The translations under genes and the position numbers were made by a program. This document shows positions 1 to 8,378 of a stretch of 64,000 nt of DNA, piece by piece. Origin of the DNA: Zavarzinia marina (GTDB lineage: Bacteria; Pseudomonadota; Alphaproteobacteria; Zavarziniales; Zavarziniaceae); NCBI RefSeq assembly GCF_021568905.1, contig NZ_JAKGSB010000005.1, positions 186,001 through 250,000 on the forward strand. Reading direction: 5' to 3'. Every line of letters begins with the position of its first letter. Position 1 is the first letter of the stretch. A model generated the notes under the pieces. That model saw nothing but the letters and a program-made list of their open reading frames with translations. It was not told the DNA's origin and did not search any database.

Positions 1-350
1 AACTGGGTGCGGAAGGCCATGGAGCCGCCGGATTCGGCGAGGGCCGCGACGGCCTTTGCCACAGCTTCCTTGGTTTCGACAGACAGGCTGCCCGACGCCG
101 AGAGGAAGGAGAAGACATCGGGGCTCTGCTCCACACAGACCTGATAGTCGGTGCGGGTGACGGCTTCGCCGTCCGCGTTTTCCGTGATGCGCTTCTCGCC
201 CGGCACCGCCACGATCACGCGCTGCTTGGCGTCGATCGTGGCGACATAGGGTTCATTGGTCCAATTGTCGAACTTGTATTGGACGGTGCTCCATTCGGCG
301 CAGGCCCCGAGACCGAGCGCCGCAGCGGCCAGAACGAGAAATTCGCGCAC
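1..350 (-). CDS. Putative lipoprotein, C-terminus beyond window edge
   Basis: An open frame reads leftward from a GTG at 350-348 to the window edge, about 116 codons without a stop. The N-terminus has a short hydrophobic run ending in a lipobox-like LGLGAC around residues 12-17, so it should be an outer- or inner-membrane lipoprotein. A purine-rich GGGGGAGGG sits just upstream of the GTG and decides this start; an in-frame TTG lies 15 bases further up. The mature part begins AEWSTVQYKFDNW and has one later cysteine. I do not recognise a family. The 3' end and any partner genes lie outside the window. Confidence 0.72.
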   Translation of the reverse strand, partial: MREFLVLAAAALGLGACAEWSTVQYKFDNWTNEPYVATIDAKQRVIVAVPGEKRITENADGEAVTRTDYQVCVEQSPDVFSFLSASGSLSVETKEAVAKAVAALAESGGSMAFRTQ

Positions 351-487
351 GACGCCCTCCCCCAAGGGTTATCGGGGGAAGTGTACACAACTTCTTGTTT
401 AATGATATTGAAATACACGCCGGCGCGCGGCGGTTGAACCGATGCGCGCCGGTGGCGGTCCGGGTCGGGATCTGGCGACCCGCAGGA

Positions 488-1099
488 TCAGGCGGTCTGG
501 TCGACCTTGGGGGCGGCTTCCGCGTCGGCCTTGGCGACGCCGACCTTGGCGGCGCGCAGCAGGCGGCCGTGGATCTGATAGCCGGTCTGCACGACCTGGA
601 TCACGGAACCGCCGGGCTGGCCGGTGCCCGGCACCTCGAACAGCACTTCGTGCTTGTTGGGGTCGGCCTTCTCGCCCAGCGCCGGGTCGATCTTGGTGAT
701 GCCGGTCTTCTCGAAGGCGGAGAGAAGCTCGCGCTCCGTCATCTCGACGCCTTCGATCAGGGTGGCGACGGCGCTGCCCTCGGTGCGCTCCTCGGCCGGT
801 ACGATGTCGATCGCGCGGCGCAGGTTGTCGGCGACACTGGTCAGGTCGCGGGCGAATTTGGTCACGGCGTATTTCGCCGTGTCCTCGCGCTCGCGCTCGA
901 AGCGCCGGCGCAGGTTCTCGGTCTCGGCGACGGCGCGCAGCAGGCGGTCCTTCAGGTCCGCCACTTCGGCCTGGAGCGATTCGACGGTCGGGCCGGCAGG
1001 TGCCTTTTCGGCCTCCGCCGGGGCCTCGGCCGCGGTTTCGGGCGCGGGCTTGGCTTCCGCCTCGGTCGCTTCGGTGTTCTCGGTCTCGGTCGTCGTCAT
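488..1099 (-). CDS. grpE: Nucleotide exchange factor GrpE
   Basis: GrpE promotes ADP release from DnaK in the cytoplasmic Hsp70 cycle. The 203-residue product has an acidic, low-complexity N-terminal tail (TTTETENTEATEAEAKP), a long coiled-coil helix (VADLKDRLLRAVAETENLRRRFEREREDTAKY) and the C-terminal beta domain with the family pattern GTGQPGGSVIQVVQTGYQIHGRLLRAAKVGVAK. Length is normal. The ATG at 1099 is preferred over an in-frame TTG at 1111. It lies 15 bases downstream of hrcA in the same direction, the usual alphaproteobacterial hrcA-grpE order. dnaK is not in this window. Confidence 0.97.
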   Translation of the reverse strand: MTTTETENTEATEAEAKPAPETAAEAPAEAEKAPAGPTVESLQAEVADLKDRLLRAVAETENLRRRFEREREDTAKYAVTKFARDLTSVADNLRRAIDIVPAEERTEGSAVATLIEGVEMTERELLSAFEKTGITKIDPALGEKADPNKHEVLFEVPGTGQPGGSVIQVVQTGYQIHGRLLRAAKVGVAKADAEAAPKVDQTA

Positions 1100-1114
1100 G
1101 TCTGGTCCCAACTC

Positions 1115-2149
1115 TCAACTCATCAGGCGGCCGATCACGCGGGCGGTATAATCCACCATCGGCACGACCCGCCCGTAATTCACCCTGGTCGGCGCGATCA
1201 CCCCGATCATCCCGACGATCTGCTCGTTCCGCCGCCGGAACGGCGCGACGATCAGGGACGAGCCGGACAGGCTGAACAGCTTGTTCTCGGAGCCGATGAA
1301 GATGCGCACCCCGTCGGCGTCCTGCGCCAGCTCCAACAATTGGAGGACGTCGCGCTTGGATTCAAGATCGTCGAACAATTGCCGTACCCGCTCGAGATCC
1401 GCAAGCGCCGTCAGGTCGTCCAGCAGCCGCGCCCGGCCGGAAACGATCAGCATGTTGCGCTCGCCCTCGTCCGACCAGGTGGCGAGGCCGGCCTCGACCA
1501 CCTTGGCGGCCAATTGGTCCAGTTCGGCGCGCTGATCCTCGATTTCCTGGCGGATGCGGTGATGGCCCTCGGCGAAGGTGCGCCCGCCGAGACGCGCCGA
1601 CATGTAGTTGGAGGCGACCTGAAGCGCGCTCGGGGTCAGGCCCGCCGGCACGTCGACGATGCGGTTCTCCACCGAACCGTCCTCGGAAACGATGACGGCG
1701 AGCGCCCGCCCGGGGCCCAGATTCACGAATTCGACGTGGGACAGGGGCTTGTCGGCCTTGGGCGCGATGACGAGCCCGGCGCATTGCGACAGGCCGGAAA
1801 GCTGTTTCGTCGCCTCGGTCAGCAGGTCCTCGACCGATTTGCCGGCGGCGGCGCCCTGAGCCTCGATGGAGCGGCGTTCGTCCTCGGTCAGGCTGCCGAG
1901 CTCGAGGAAACTGTCGACGAAGATGCGAAGCCCGGCCTGGGTCGGCAGGCGCCCGGCCGAGGCATGGGGCGAATAGAGCAGGCCGGCCTGTTCCAGATCC
2001 GACATGACGTTGCGGATCGAGGCGGGCGAGAGCGAAAAGTCGAGCCGCTGCGACAGGGTGCGCGAGCCGACCGGCTCCCCCGTTTCGAGATAGGACTCGA
2101 CGATGGTGCGGAAGATCTGGCGTGAACGCTCGTTCAGCTCCTGGATCAT
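1115..2149 (-). CDS. hrcA: Heat-inducible transcription repressor HrcA
   Basis: HrcA represses groE/dnaK class genes by binding CIRCE elements and is kept active by GroEL. The N-terminal winged helix is clear (RQIFRTIVESYLETGEPVGSRTL, then SPASIRNVMSDLEQAGLL), followed by the family-specific HASAGRLPTQAGLRIFVD and a GAF-like C-terminal half. The product has 344 residues from the ATG at 2149; a GTG at 2170 would add seven but has no better ribosome site. It is the first gene of a two-gene unit with grpE. I saw no CIRCE palindrome upstream, so autoregulation is not evident here. Confidence 0.97.
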   Translation of the reverse strand: MIQELNERSRQIFRTIVESYLETGEPVGSRTLSQRLDFSLSPASIRNVMSDLEQAGLLYSPHASAGRLPTQAGLRIFVDSFLELGSLTEDERRSIEAQGAAAGKSVEDLLTEATKQLSGLSQCAGLVIAPKADKPLSHVEFVNLGPGRALAVIVSEDGSVENRIVDVPAGLTPSALQVASNYMSARLGGRTFAEGHHRIRQEIEDQRAELDQLAAKVVEAGLATWSDEGERNMLIVSGRARLLDDLTALADLERVRQLFDDLESKRDVLQLLELAQDADGVRIFIGSENKLFSLSGSSLIVAPFRRRNEQIVGMIGVIAPTRVNYGRVVPMVDYTARVIGRLMS

Positions 2150-2412
2150 CCCGAAATTTCCCGTTTCCACGATGCTTGAAATCTAGGAAGCGCGCCCGGC
2201 TGCGTCAATCTGCGCGGGGCTGGGTCCCATGCGAGGTCGGTTCGGGCCGGGAATGGGGCTGGACATCGGGGGTGGGGAGTCGCCACATGGAAGGTGCCCG
2301 GTAAATCCGGAGCCAAGGTAAGACGCGGCAGGGCCCCGTCCAAGATCCCGGCCCAAGGCCCCGGAGGACGGGCGACGGCCCAAGCCGCGACACTCGATGG
2401 AAGGAGCCAACC

Positions 2413-2634
2413 ATGACCTATTGGGACACTCTCACCCGTCAGCGCGACAATCGCGCCCTCGCCAGGGCGCTCAGCCCGATCATGCGGCCGATGGAAGGCG
2501 AGGCCCGCGCCGTGCCGGTGCTGGCCGATCCCGACCGCACCATCGCCGCGCTCCGCGAGGATCTCGCCGAGCGCGATCGCGAGATCGCCGAACTCCGCGC
2601 CGAACTGGCCGAACTGCGCGGCCGCCTGGTCTGA
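2413..2634 (+). CDS. Small coiled-coil protein, unknown function
   Basis: This 73-residue protein is preceded by a good ribosome site (GGAAGGAG, about 6 bases from the ATG). Its second half is a charged heptad-like helix (TIAALREDLAERDREIAELRAELAELRGRLV), predicting a coiled coil; the first half is basic and unstructured-looking. No signal peptide or membrane segment is visible. A GC hairpin follows the stop, consistent with a monocistronic transcript. I do not recognise the family. The strong ribosome site and periodic helix argue for a real gene, but the length leaves doubt. Confidence 0.65.
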   Translation: MTYWDTLTRQRDNRALARALSPIMRPMEGEARAVPVLADPDRTIAALREDLAERDREIAELRAELAELRGRLV

Positions 2635-2650
2635 GGCGCCGCGACCGGCC

Positions 2651-2672
2651 CTTCCGCCCTTCGGGGCGGAGG
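2651..2672 (+). terminator. GC hairpin after the small coiled-coil gene
   Basis: CCGCCC (2654-2659), a TTCG tetraloop and GGGCGG (2664-2669) form a stem that extends outward by three pairs including one wobble. It begins 17 bases after the upstream stop. A pyrimidine-rich but imperfect T tract (ctttctct) follows further on, so this is a plausible intrinsic terminator. Confidence 0.6.
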
Positions 2673-2769
2673 GGCAACGCCTTTCTCTCCCCGCTCGATC
2701 CTCTATGACGCCCGCCCCACCCGTTCGAGGGTGTGGTGCCGATTGTCCTTTGCCCCGACATTGGCGCTT

Positions 2770-2786
2770 TGGAAACGCTGTTTCCA
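2770..2786. promoter_or_regulatory. Palindromic operator candidate upstream of the aldehyde dehydrogenase
   Basis: TGGAAAC and GTTTCCA form perfect 7-base arms around a GCT spacer. The site is about 85 bases before the aldehyde dehydrogenase start and next to a locally AT-rich stretch (2789-2811) that could hold the promoter. A TetR-family gene lies at the other end of the dehydrogenase, but nothing in the sequence proves that it binds here; the half-sites also resemble LacI-family operators. Confidence 0.5.
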
Positions 2787-2870
2787 GAACTAGTTTATTG
2801 TTTTAATCAACAGGCAGTCCAGAGCCGGCGCGACAAGACGCCGAGCACCGTGGACAAGGGGAGAGGAACG

Positions 2871-4289
2871 ATGGACTTCACGAGCGATTTCACCATGACC
2901 ATCGGCGGCAAGCCCGTCGCCGGGGCGACCACCATGAGCGTGCTCAATCCCGCGACCGAGCAGGTGATCGCCGAGGCGCCGGACTGTTCCCGTGCCCAAC
3001 TCGACGAGGCGGTGGCGGCGGCGCGTGCCGCCTTTCCGGCCTGGAAGGCGACGCCGTTCGAAAAGCGGCGCGACTATCTGAATGCCGTCTCGGCGCGCAT
3101 CTTCGAGAATCTGGAAGGCCTGAAGCGCCTGCTGACCCTCGAACAGGGCAAGCCCATCGGCGAGGCGGAATTCGAGGTCGGCGCCGCCGGCATGTTCGTC
3201 CAGGGCACCGCCAGCCTGCGGATGCCGGAATCCGTGAACGAGGATTCGGCCGAACGGCGCAGCATCACCCGCCATGTCCCGATCGGCGTCGTCGGCGCCA
3301 TCTCGCCGTGGAATTTCCCGGTCGTGCTCGCGTTCTTCAAGGTCGGGCCGGCGCTGCTGGCGGGCAACACCGTCGTCCTGAAGCCGTCGCCCTTCACGCC
3401 CCTGACCACCCTGAAGATCGGCGAGATGCTGCGCGACGTGCTGCCGCCGGGCGTCCTCAACATCGTCTCGGGCGGCGATGCCCTGGGCCCCTGGATGACG
3501 TCGCATCCCGGCATCGACAAGGTCAGCTTCACGGGCTCGACCCAGACGGGCCGCAAGGTGATGGAGAGCGCGTCCGCCAGCCTGAAGCGCGTCACCCTCG
3601 AACTCGGCGGCAATGACGCCGCCATCGTCCTGCCGGACGTCGACGTCGCCACGCTGGCGCCGAACCTGTTCTGGGCCGCCTTCGCCAACAACGGACAGAT
3701 CTGCATCGCCTCGAAGCGCATGTATATCCACAAGGACGTCTACGAACCGCTGCGCGACGCCATCGTCGACTACGCCAAGACCGTGAAGGTCGGCGACGGG
3801 GCCGAACAGGGCACCCAGATCGGCCCGGTGCAGAACAAGCAGCAATACCGCCGCGTGCTCGACCTGATCGAGGATTCGAAGAAGCAGGGCCACAAGTTCC
3901 TGCTGGGCGGCGAGGCGATGGACGGCCCCGGCTATTTCGTGCCGGTGACCATCCTGGACAACCCGCCCGAGGATTCGCGCATCGTCCAGGAGGAACAGTT
4001 CGGCCCCGTGCTGCCGCTGCTCAAGGTCGAGGATATCGACGAGGCGGTGGCCAAGGCGAATGCCAGCGAATACGGCCTCGGCGGTTCGGTCTGGTCGGGC
4101 GATCCGGACAAGGCGCTGGCGGTCGGCGAGCGGCTGGAGACCGGCACGGTCTGGATCAACGAGACCCAGCACCTCTCGCCGCTGGCACCCTTCGCCGGCC
4201 ACAAGCAGTCGGGCGTCGGGGTCGAGAACGGCGTCGACGGCCTTCTCGAATACACCAACGTCCAGACCGTGGTGGTGCGCAAGGCGTGA
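2871..4289 (+). CDS. NAD(P)-dependent aldehyde dehydrogenase family protein
   Basis: The enzyme oxidises an aldehyde to the carboxylate with NAD(P). The 472-residue product shows the family landmarks: SPWNFP in the cofactor domain, FTGSTQTGRKVM, the general-base glutamate in LELGGND, and the catalytic cysteine in FANNGQICIASKR. The C-terminal EEQFGPVLPLL and the oligomerisation tail are intact. The ATG at 2871 has GAGAGGAA upstream and matches family N-termini; the frame is open further up but not coding-like. Substrate cannot be read from sequence; it is of the broad AldA-like class. It is followed by a GC hairpin and converges on a TetR gene. Confidence 0.93.
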   Translation: MDFTSDFTMTIGGKPVAGATTMSVLNPATEQVIAEAPDCSRAQLDEAVAAARAAFPAWKATPFEKRRDYLNAVSARIFENLEGLKRLLTLEQGKPIGEAEFEVGAAGMFVQGTASLRMPESVNEDSAERRSITRHVPIGVVGAISPWNFPVVLAFFKVGPALLAGNTVVLKPSPFTPLTTLKIGEMLRDVLPPGVLNIVSGGDALGPWMTSHPGIDKVSFTGSTQTGRKVMESASASLKRVTLELGGNDAAIVLPDVDVATLAPNLFWAAFANNGQICIASKRMYIHKDVYEPLRDAIVDYAKTVKVGDGAEQGTQIGPVQNKQQYRRVLDLIEDSKKQGHKFLLGGEAMDGPGYFVPVTILDNPPEDSRIVQEEQFGPVLPLLKVEDIDEAVAKANASEYGLGGSVWSGDPDKALAVGERLETGTVWINETQHLSPLAPFAGHKQSGVGVENGVDGLLEYTNVQTVVVRKA

Positions 4290-4306
4290 TGTCCTGAAAG
4301 GTGTCG

Positions 4307-4324
4307 CCCCGGCGAAAGCCGGGG
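4307..4324. repeat. Short palindrome of the CCCGGCGAA-type repeat, likely bidirectional terminator
   Basis: CCCCGGC and GCCGGGG are perfect arms around GAAA. The site lies between two convergent genes (aldehyde dehydrogenase and TetR). The core resembles the halves of the larger palindromic elements at 13546-13630 and 19913-19995, so this may be a half copy of the same dispersed family. Confidence 0.65.
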
Positions 4325-4344
4325 CCGCGCGACGACGGGGTGCC

Positions 4345-5025
4345 TTATTCCGGGGGCGGTGCCGGCGCCCGCCGGGACGGCGCGTCCGGGGCGGCCAGAC
4401 CGTTCATCAGCAGGTCGACCGCCCCGTCGGCATAGCGCCGGCTCAGATCCTCGTCCACCGCCTCCACCCCGAAGGTCCAGCGCAGGGTGCTCTGTTCCGC
4501 GAACAGGTGATCGCAGGCGCCGACGGCGCAGAGATGGAAGAACATGGGATCGACCGGGCGGAATTCCCCGGCCGCCACGCCTTCCGCCAGGATCGCGCGC
4601 TGGGTCTCGACCACGGGCCGGTTGAAGACTTCCGTGATTTCGCGGGCGACGGTCGAATCGGCATCGCGCAGCAGGGCGCGCAACAGGCGGTAGAGATAGG
4701 GAAAGCGGAAGAAGGTGCGGATCATGCCGGACAGGTGCCGGCGCATCTTTTCCGCCGCCGAAAGGTCCATCGCCAGCAGGCGCTGCATCTCGGCGACGGC
4801 CTGGGTCGCGTCGCGCTTGACGAGGGCGATGTGCAGCCCGGTCTTGGTCCGGAAGTAATAATTCACCAGGGCGGCGTTCAGCTTGGCGCGGGCCGCGACG
4901 TCGGCCACCGGTACGTCGATCGTGTTGCGTTCGCTCATCAGGGTCGCGGCGGCTGCCAGCAGTTGCTGCGCGGTATCGGCGGTTTCCGCATCCGCGCGCC
5001 GGGGCGGTATTCGGGGGGTGACCAA
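4345..5025 (-). CDS. TetR/AcrR family transcriptional regulator
   Basis: The 226-residue protein has an N-terminal TetR DNA-binding domain: a first helix TAQQLLAAAATLMSE, then IDVPVADVAARAKLNAALVNYYFRTKTGLHIALV at about residues 37-70, which is the canonical recognition helix plus the YYF(R/K)TK signature. The C-terminal domain is variable and presumably binds a ligand. It converges on the aldehyde dehydrogenase, and its promoter region faces the 3' end of the HSD10-type dehydrogenase gene. Its target may be one of these neighbours; this is inference. Confidence 0.93.
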   Translation of the reverse strand: MVTPRIPPRRADAETADTAQQLLAAAATLMSERNTIDVPVADVAARAKLNAALVNYYFRTKTGLHIALVKRDATQAVAEMQRLLAMDLSAAEKMRRHLSGMIRTFFRFPYLYRLLRALLRDADSTVAREITEVFNRPVVETQRAILAEGVAAGEFRPVDPMFFHLCAVGACDHLFAEQSTLRWTFGVEAVDEDLSRRYADGAVDLLMNGLAAPDAPSRRAPAPPPE

Positions 5026-5183
5026 GTCGCTGTTCCGTGCTCGCAGTTCGTTCTTGCGGCCAATGCGCCCGCCCGCATGATTCTGCGGCGAAGGCCCGTG
5101 ATTTGCCGCGACTATACTCGTATTTAAACCATCGTTCTATCGACCTTCGCCAAAGGCCGGCCGGTCGCGCCGGAAATGAAGAG

Positions 5184-5224
5184 CGGCCGATGCGCGCGAG
5201 GGCCGCCCCCGCGAGCATCGGCCG
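5184..5224 (-). terminator. Long hairpin downstream of the HSD10-type dehydrogenase gene
   Basis: CGGCCGATGC (5184-5193) and GCATCGGCCG (5215-5224) are perfect 10-base arms, with further GC-rich pairing inside the loop. On the minus strand it starts about 50 bases after the dehydrogenase stop and is followed by a T-containing stretch, so it probably ends that transcript before tetR. Confidence 0.6.
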
Positions 5225-5275
5225 TTCCCACCGTCGAGGCGCCGGCCAGTGGCGCCGACGGAAGCACCGGCGCCG

Positions 5276-6058
<783 letters not shown>

Positions 6059-6106
6059 TCGGGTTCTCTCCCCAGTTGCGGTTCTTATCTTCTTGTTGTG
6101 CCGGTT

Positions 6107-6151
6107 GCGATTTGACCGACCGCGATTTGACCGGCCGCGATTTGACCGGCG
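6107..6151. repeat. Three tandem 15-bp repeats upstream of the dehydrogenase
   Basis: Three adjacent copies of GCGATTTGACCGRCC (6107-6121, 6122-6136, 6137-6151) differ at only one or two bases. They lie 49-93 bases upstream of the dehydrogenase start. The 15-base period is not a codon artefact because no gene is supported here. It could be an iterated binding site; on the minus strand each unit reads GGYCGGTCAAATCGC. Confidence 0.75.
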
Positions 6152-6254
6152 GCGGTCTGGTGCGACGGACGGACCCATGGAGGAGCAAGGGCCCGTCCGT
6201 CTCCTACCCGGCGGAAGTCTTCCGCGCATCCACCGCCGGGCAAGCCCAGACTCA

Positions 6255-6314
6255 CCGTTCGATACTCGCCGTTCGATTTAAACGGACATTTAACAGCCTC
6301 CGTTTAGCAAACGG
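6255..6314. promoter_or_regulatory. Cluster of CCGTT/AACGG half-sites
   Basis: CCGTTCGAT occurs twice (6255 and 6269). The second forms an inverted pair with AACGG at 6281-6285. A further palindrome CCGTTT-AGC-AAACGG lies at 6300-6314. The stretch is AT-richer than its surroundings and lies between the 29-residue ORF and the dehydrogenase. This looks like a promoter region with repeated operator half-sites; the regulator is unknown. Confidence 0.45.
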
Positions 6315-6349
6315 CGCGACCCCGGGCAAGCCCGTTCGTGACGCGGGTG

Positions 6350-6439
6350 TCAGAAATCGCGGCGGCGCGGCGGTTCGGCGGGCGCGAACAGCAGCAGGGT
6401 GAGAAGCTGGGCGAAAATGTCGTAGACGGCTCTGAGCAT
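6350..6439 (-). CDS. 29-residue small ORF, possible membrane-associated peptide
   Basis: An ATG at 6439-6437 is preceded by a near-ideal ribosome site (AAGAAGGAG, 7 bases away). The ORF encodes MLRAVYDIFAQLLTLLLFAPAEPPRRRDF and stops with TGA at 6352-6350. The first two-thirds is amphipathic/hydrophobic (IFAQLLTLLLF) and the tail is Arg-rich, like small membrane-interacting proteins. It diverges from the LysR gene. The ribosome site is the main evidence; no family is recognised. Confidence 0.5.
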   Translation of the reverse strand: MLRAVYDIFAQLLTLLLFAPAEPPRRRDF

Positions 6440-6566
6440 GGCGGTTCTCCTTCTTGGCGGGCGGGCCCTGTCGGCCGGCCCCGGATGGCGCCAATCTCCG
6501 CTTTGCCGTGCCGTCGCTCAAACGCCGTCCCGTTGCGCCGAGGCTCACGAAAAGTTACCCTCGGCC

Positions 6567-7511
6567 ATGTCCCGCGCCCTGCCGCCCCTCAATGCCATGC
6601 GCGCCTTCGAGGCGGCCTATCGCCATGAATCCTTCGCCCGCGCGGCGGCGGAGCTGAACGTCGCCCAGGCGGCCATCAGCCGCCATGTCCGCGACTTCGA
6701 GATCTGGCTGGGCCGCCCCCTGTTCGAGCGCCATGCCCGCGGTGTGCGCCTGACGGCGGCGGGCCGGCGTCTCGGCGCCGCCCTCGTGCCGGTGCTCGAT
6801 GCGCTGGCCGCCGCCATCGAGTCCGAACGCCCCGGCGCGCCCGATCACCGCGTCGTCGTGACGGTGGAGCCGGTGATCGCCCACCGCTGGCTGCTGCGCC
6901 GCATCGCCCAGTTCAGGGCGCGGCACGGCGGTATCGAGATCGTGCTGGAGCCGACCAACGACCTGGTCGATTTCACGCGGGCGACGGCCGATTTCGGCAT
7001 TCGTTTCGGGGCCGGCCCCTGGCCGGGGGTGACGGCCGAATGCCTGTCCGAGGTCGAGGTCTATCCCGTCGCCGCGCCCGAGATCGCGGCCCTGCTGCCG
7101 CCGGATCCGGTGATGGCGGACCTGCGGCGCTTCACCCTGCTGCATGAGAACGGCGAACTGTGGAGCCGCTGGCAGCGTTCGACCGAAGCCGAGGCGGGCG
7201 CCCCGCCGCCCAACGGCCTGATGCTGCACGACAGCCACCTGGCGCTGGAGGCGGCGGTTCAGGGCCAGGGCATCGCGCTCGGCGATTCGGTGCTGGATTT
7301 CGACGATCGCGCCGCCGGCCGCCTGCTGCGCCTGACCCGGGGCGCCGTCCGCGACCATGCCTATTGGCTGGTCCGTCCGGCCCGCCGCCGCCTGTCGCCC
7401 TCCGCGCAACTGCTCCACGACTGGCTGCGCGCCCGCATGGCCGAGGATCAGGCGGCGGCGGCGCGGCTGCCCTTGCACGGGCAGACGACAGGGATCAAGC
7501 TCGCGCCATGA
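6567..7511 (+). CDS. LysR-family regulator, GcvA-like
   Basis: The 314-residue protein has the LysR N-terminal helix-turn-helix in the GcvA-subgroup form (LPPLNAMRAFEAAYRHESFARAAAELNVAQAAISRHVRDFE) and a periplasmic-binding-protein-like effector domain. The start at 6567 is chosen because homology to the family begins here; an in-frame ATG at 6438 would add 43 non-family residues. Its stop overlaps the start of the lactonase-like gene by ATGA, so the two are probably translated together. That makes the regulator an operon leader rather than the more common divergent arrangement. Confidence 0.92.
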   Translation: MSRALPPLNAMRAFEAAYRHESFARAAAELNVAQAAISRHVRDFEIWLGRPLFERHARGVRLTAAGRRLGAALVPVLDALAAAIESERPGAPDHRVVVTVEPVIAHRWLLRRIAQFRARHGGIEIVLEPTNDLVDFTRATADFGIRFGAGPWPGVTAECLSEVEVYPVAAPEIAALLPPDPVMADLRRFTLLHENGELWSRWQRSTEAEAGAPPPNGLMLHDSHLALEAAVQGQGIALGDSVLDFDDRAAGRLLRLTRGAVRDHAYWLVRPARRRLSPSAQLLHDWLRARMAEDQAAAARLPLHGQTTGIKLAP

Positions 7512-8290
7512 CAGCGGTGAAGCGTCTCTATGTCTTTCTCGTCGGCTACGAGGTCCTGCCCAAGACGGTCTCGACCCGGGATCGCGGCGCCTCGACCATC
7601 ATGGCCGAACCGGTCTGCGCCTATCTGATCGAGACGGAACGGGGCCTGGTCCTGTTCGACACGGGCGTCAACAGCGACAATCTGAAGGACGCGGCGCTGC
7701 GCAACCGCCTCTATCCCTATCCGGCCTGGCTCGCCCCCTCCATCGTGCTGCCGGAACACGAACTCCTGCCGCAACTGGCGCGCATCGGCGTCGCGCCCGC
7801 CGACATCGCCACGGTGGTCATCAGCCACAGCCATTGCGACCATATCGGCAACCTGCGCCATTTCCGCCACGCCGACATCCACATCCAGCGCCGCGAGTAT
7901 GAATACGCCATGGGGCCGCATGGCAATGGCGCCGTCTTCAACAGCGATTTCGACTTTCCGGACGTGAAGTGGCGCCTGCACGACGGCGACTGGACGGTCT
8001 GCCCCGGCATCGAGGCGATCCTGACCGACGGCCATATGCCGGGCCACCAGTCGCTGGTGGTCACGCTGCCGTCGGGGGCGGTGAAGATCCTGGTGGTCGA
8101 TGCCGGCGACCTGGCGGAGAATTTCCGCGACGAGGTGCTGCCCGGCGAATGCATCGGCGGGGAGGCGGAAGCGCTGGCCGCCATCCGCCGCATCAAGCGC
8201 ATCGCGGCCGAACGGAACGGCGAAATCGTGCTGTTCCACGATCCCGACTATGTCCACGCCCTGCGCCTGGCGCCGGATTTCTACAAATGA
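7508..8290 (+). CDS. Metallo-beta-lactamase fold enzyme, N-acyl-homoserine-lactonase family
   Basis: The 260-residue protein has the metal-binding signature HSHCDHIGN (HxHxDH), a downstream HMPGHQS histidine, the aspartate in VVDAGD and a late FHDPDY. That order is typical of the AiiA/AttM lactonase branch of the metallo-beta-lactamase superfamily, which opens the lactone of quorum signals using two zinc ions. The N-terminus (VSTRDRGASTIMAEPVCAYLIETERGLVLFDTG) also matches this branch. It has no signal peptide, so it acts in the cytoplasm. It is coupled to the preceding LysR gene. The substrate could be another lactone or ester. Confidence 0.82.
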   Translation: MTAVKRLYVFLVGYEVLPKTVSTRDRGASTIMAEPVCAYLIETERGLVLFDTGVNSDNLKDAALRNRLYPYPAWLAPSIVLPEHELLPQLARIGVAPADIATVVISHSHCDHIGNLRHFRHADIHIQRREYEYAMGPHGNGAVFNSDFDFPDVKWRLHDGDWTVCPGIEAILTDGHMPGHQSLVVTLPSGAVKILVVDAGDLAENFRDEVLPGECIGGEAEALAAIRRIKRIAAERNGEIVLFHDPDYVHALRLAPDFYK

Positions 8291-8300
8291 GGAGAGGGGG

Positions 8301-8336
8301 CGAACCCGTGCCCGACTGGAGCGGGCGACGGGTTCG
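8301..8336 (+). terminator. Strong hairpin after the lactonase-like gene
   Basis: CGAACCCGT plus GCCCG (8301-8314) pairs with CGGGC plus ACGGGTTCG (8322-8336), a 14-pair stem with one bulged G and a 7-base loop. It starts 10 bases after the stop. No T tract follows, so it may be a terminator aided by Rho or a 3'-end stabiliser. Confidence 0.6.
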
Positions 8337-8378
8337 GTCCCATCATGCGGCGACCGGGACTCGCCGCGACTTCCCGAT

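Noticed and set aside
395-2125. A 576-codon open frame on the plus strand opposite grpE and hrcA
   Set aside because: It is antisense to two well-recognised genes, with composition typical of a shadow frame in GC-rich DNA and no ribosome site.
2150-2412. CIRCE element upstream of hrcA
   Set aside because: I searched for TTAGCACTC and GAGTGCTAA on both strands and did not see them.
6059-6229. N-terminal extension of the HSD10-type dehydrogenase with an RSNRG repeat
   Set aside because: The repeat is the translation of the 15-bp tandem repeat. The Rossmann fold starts right after the Met at 6058, which has its own ribosome site.
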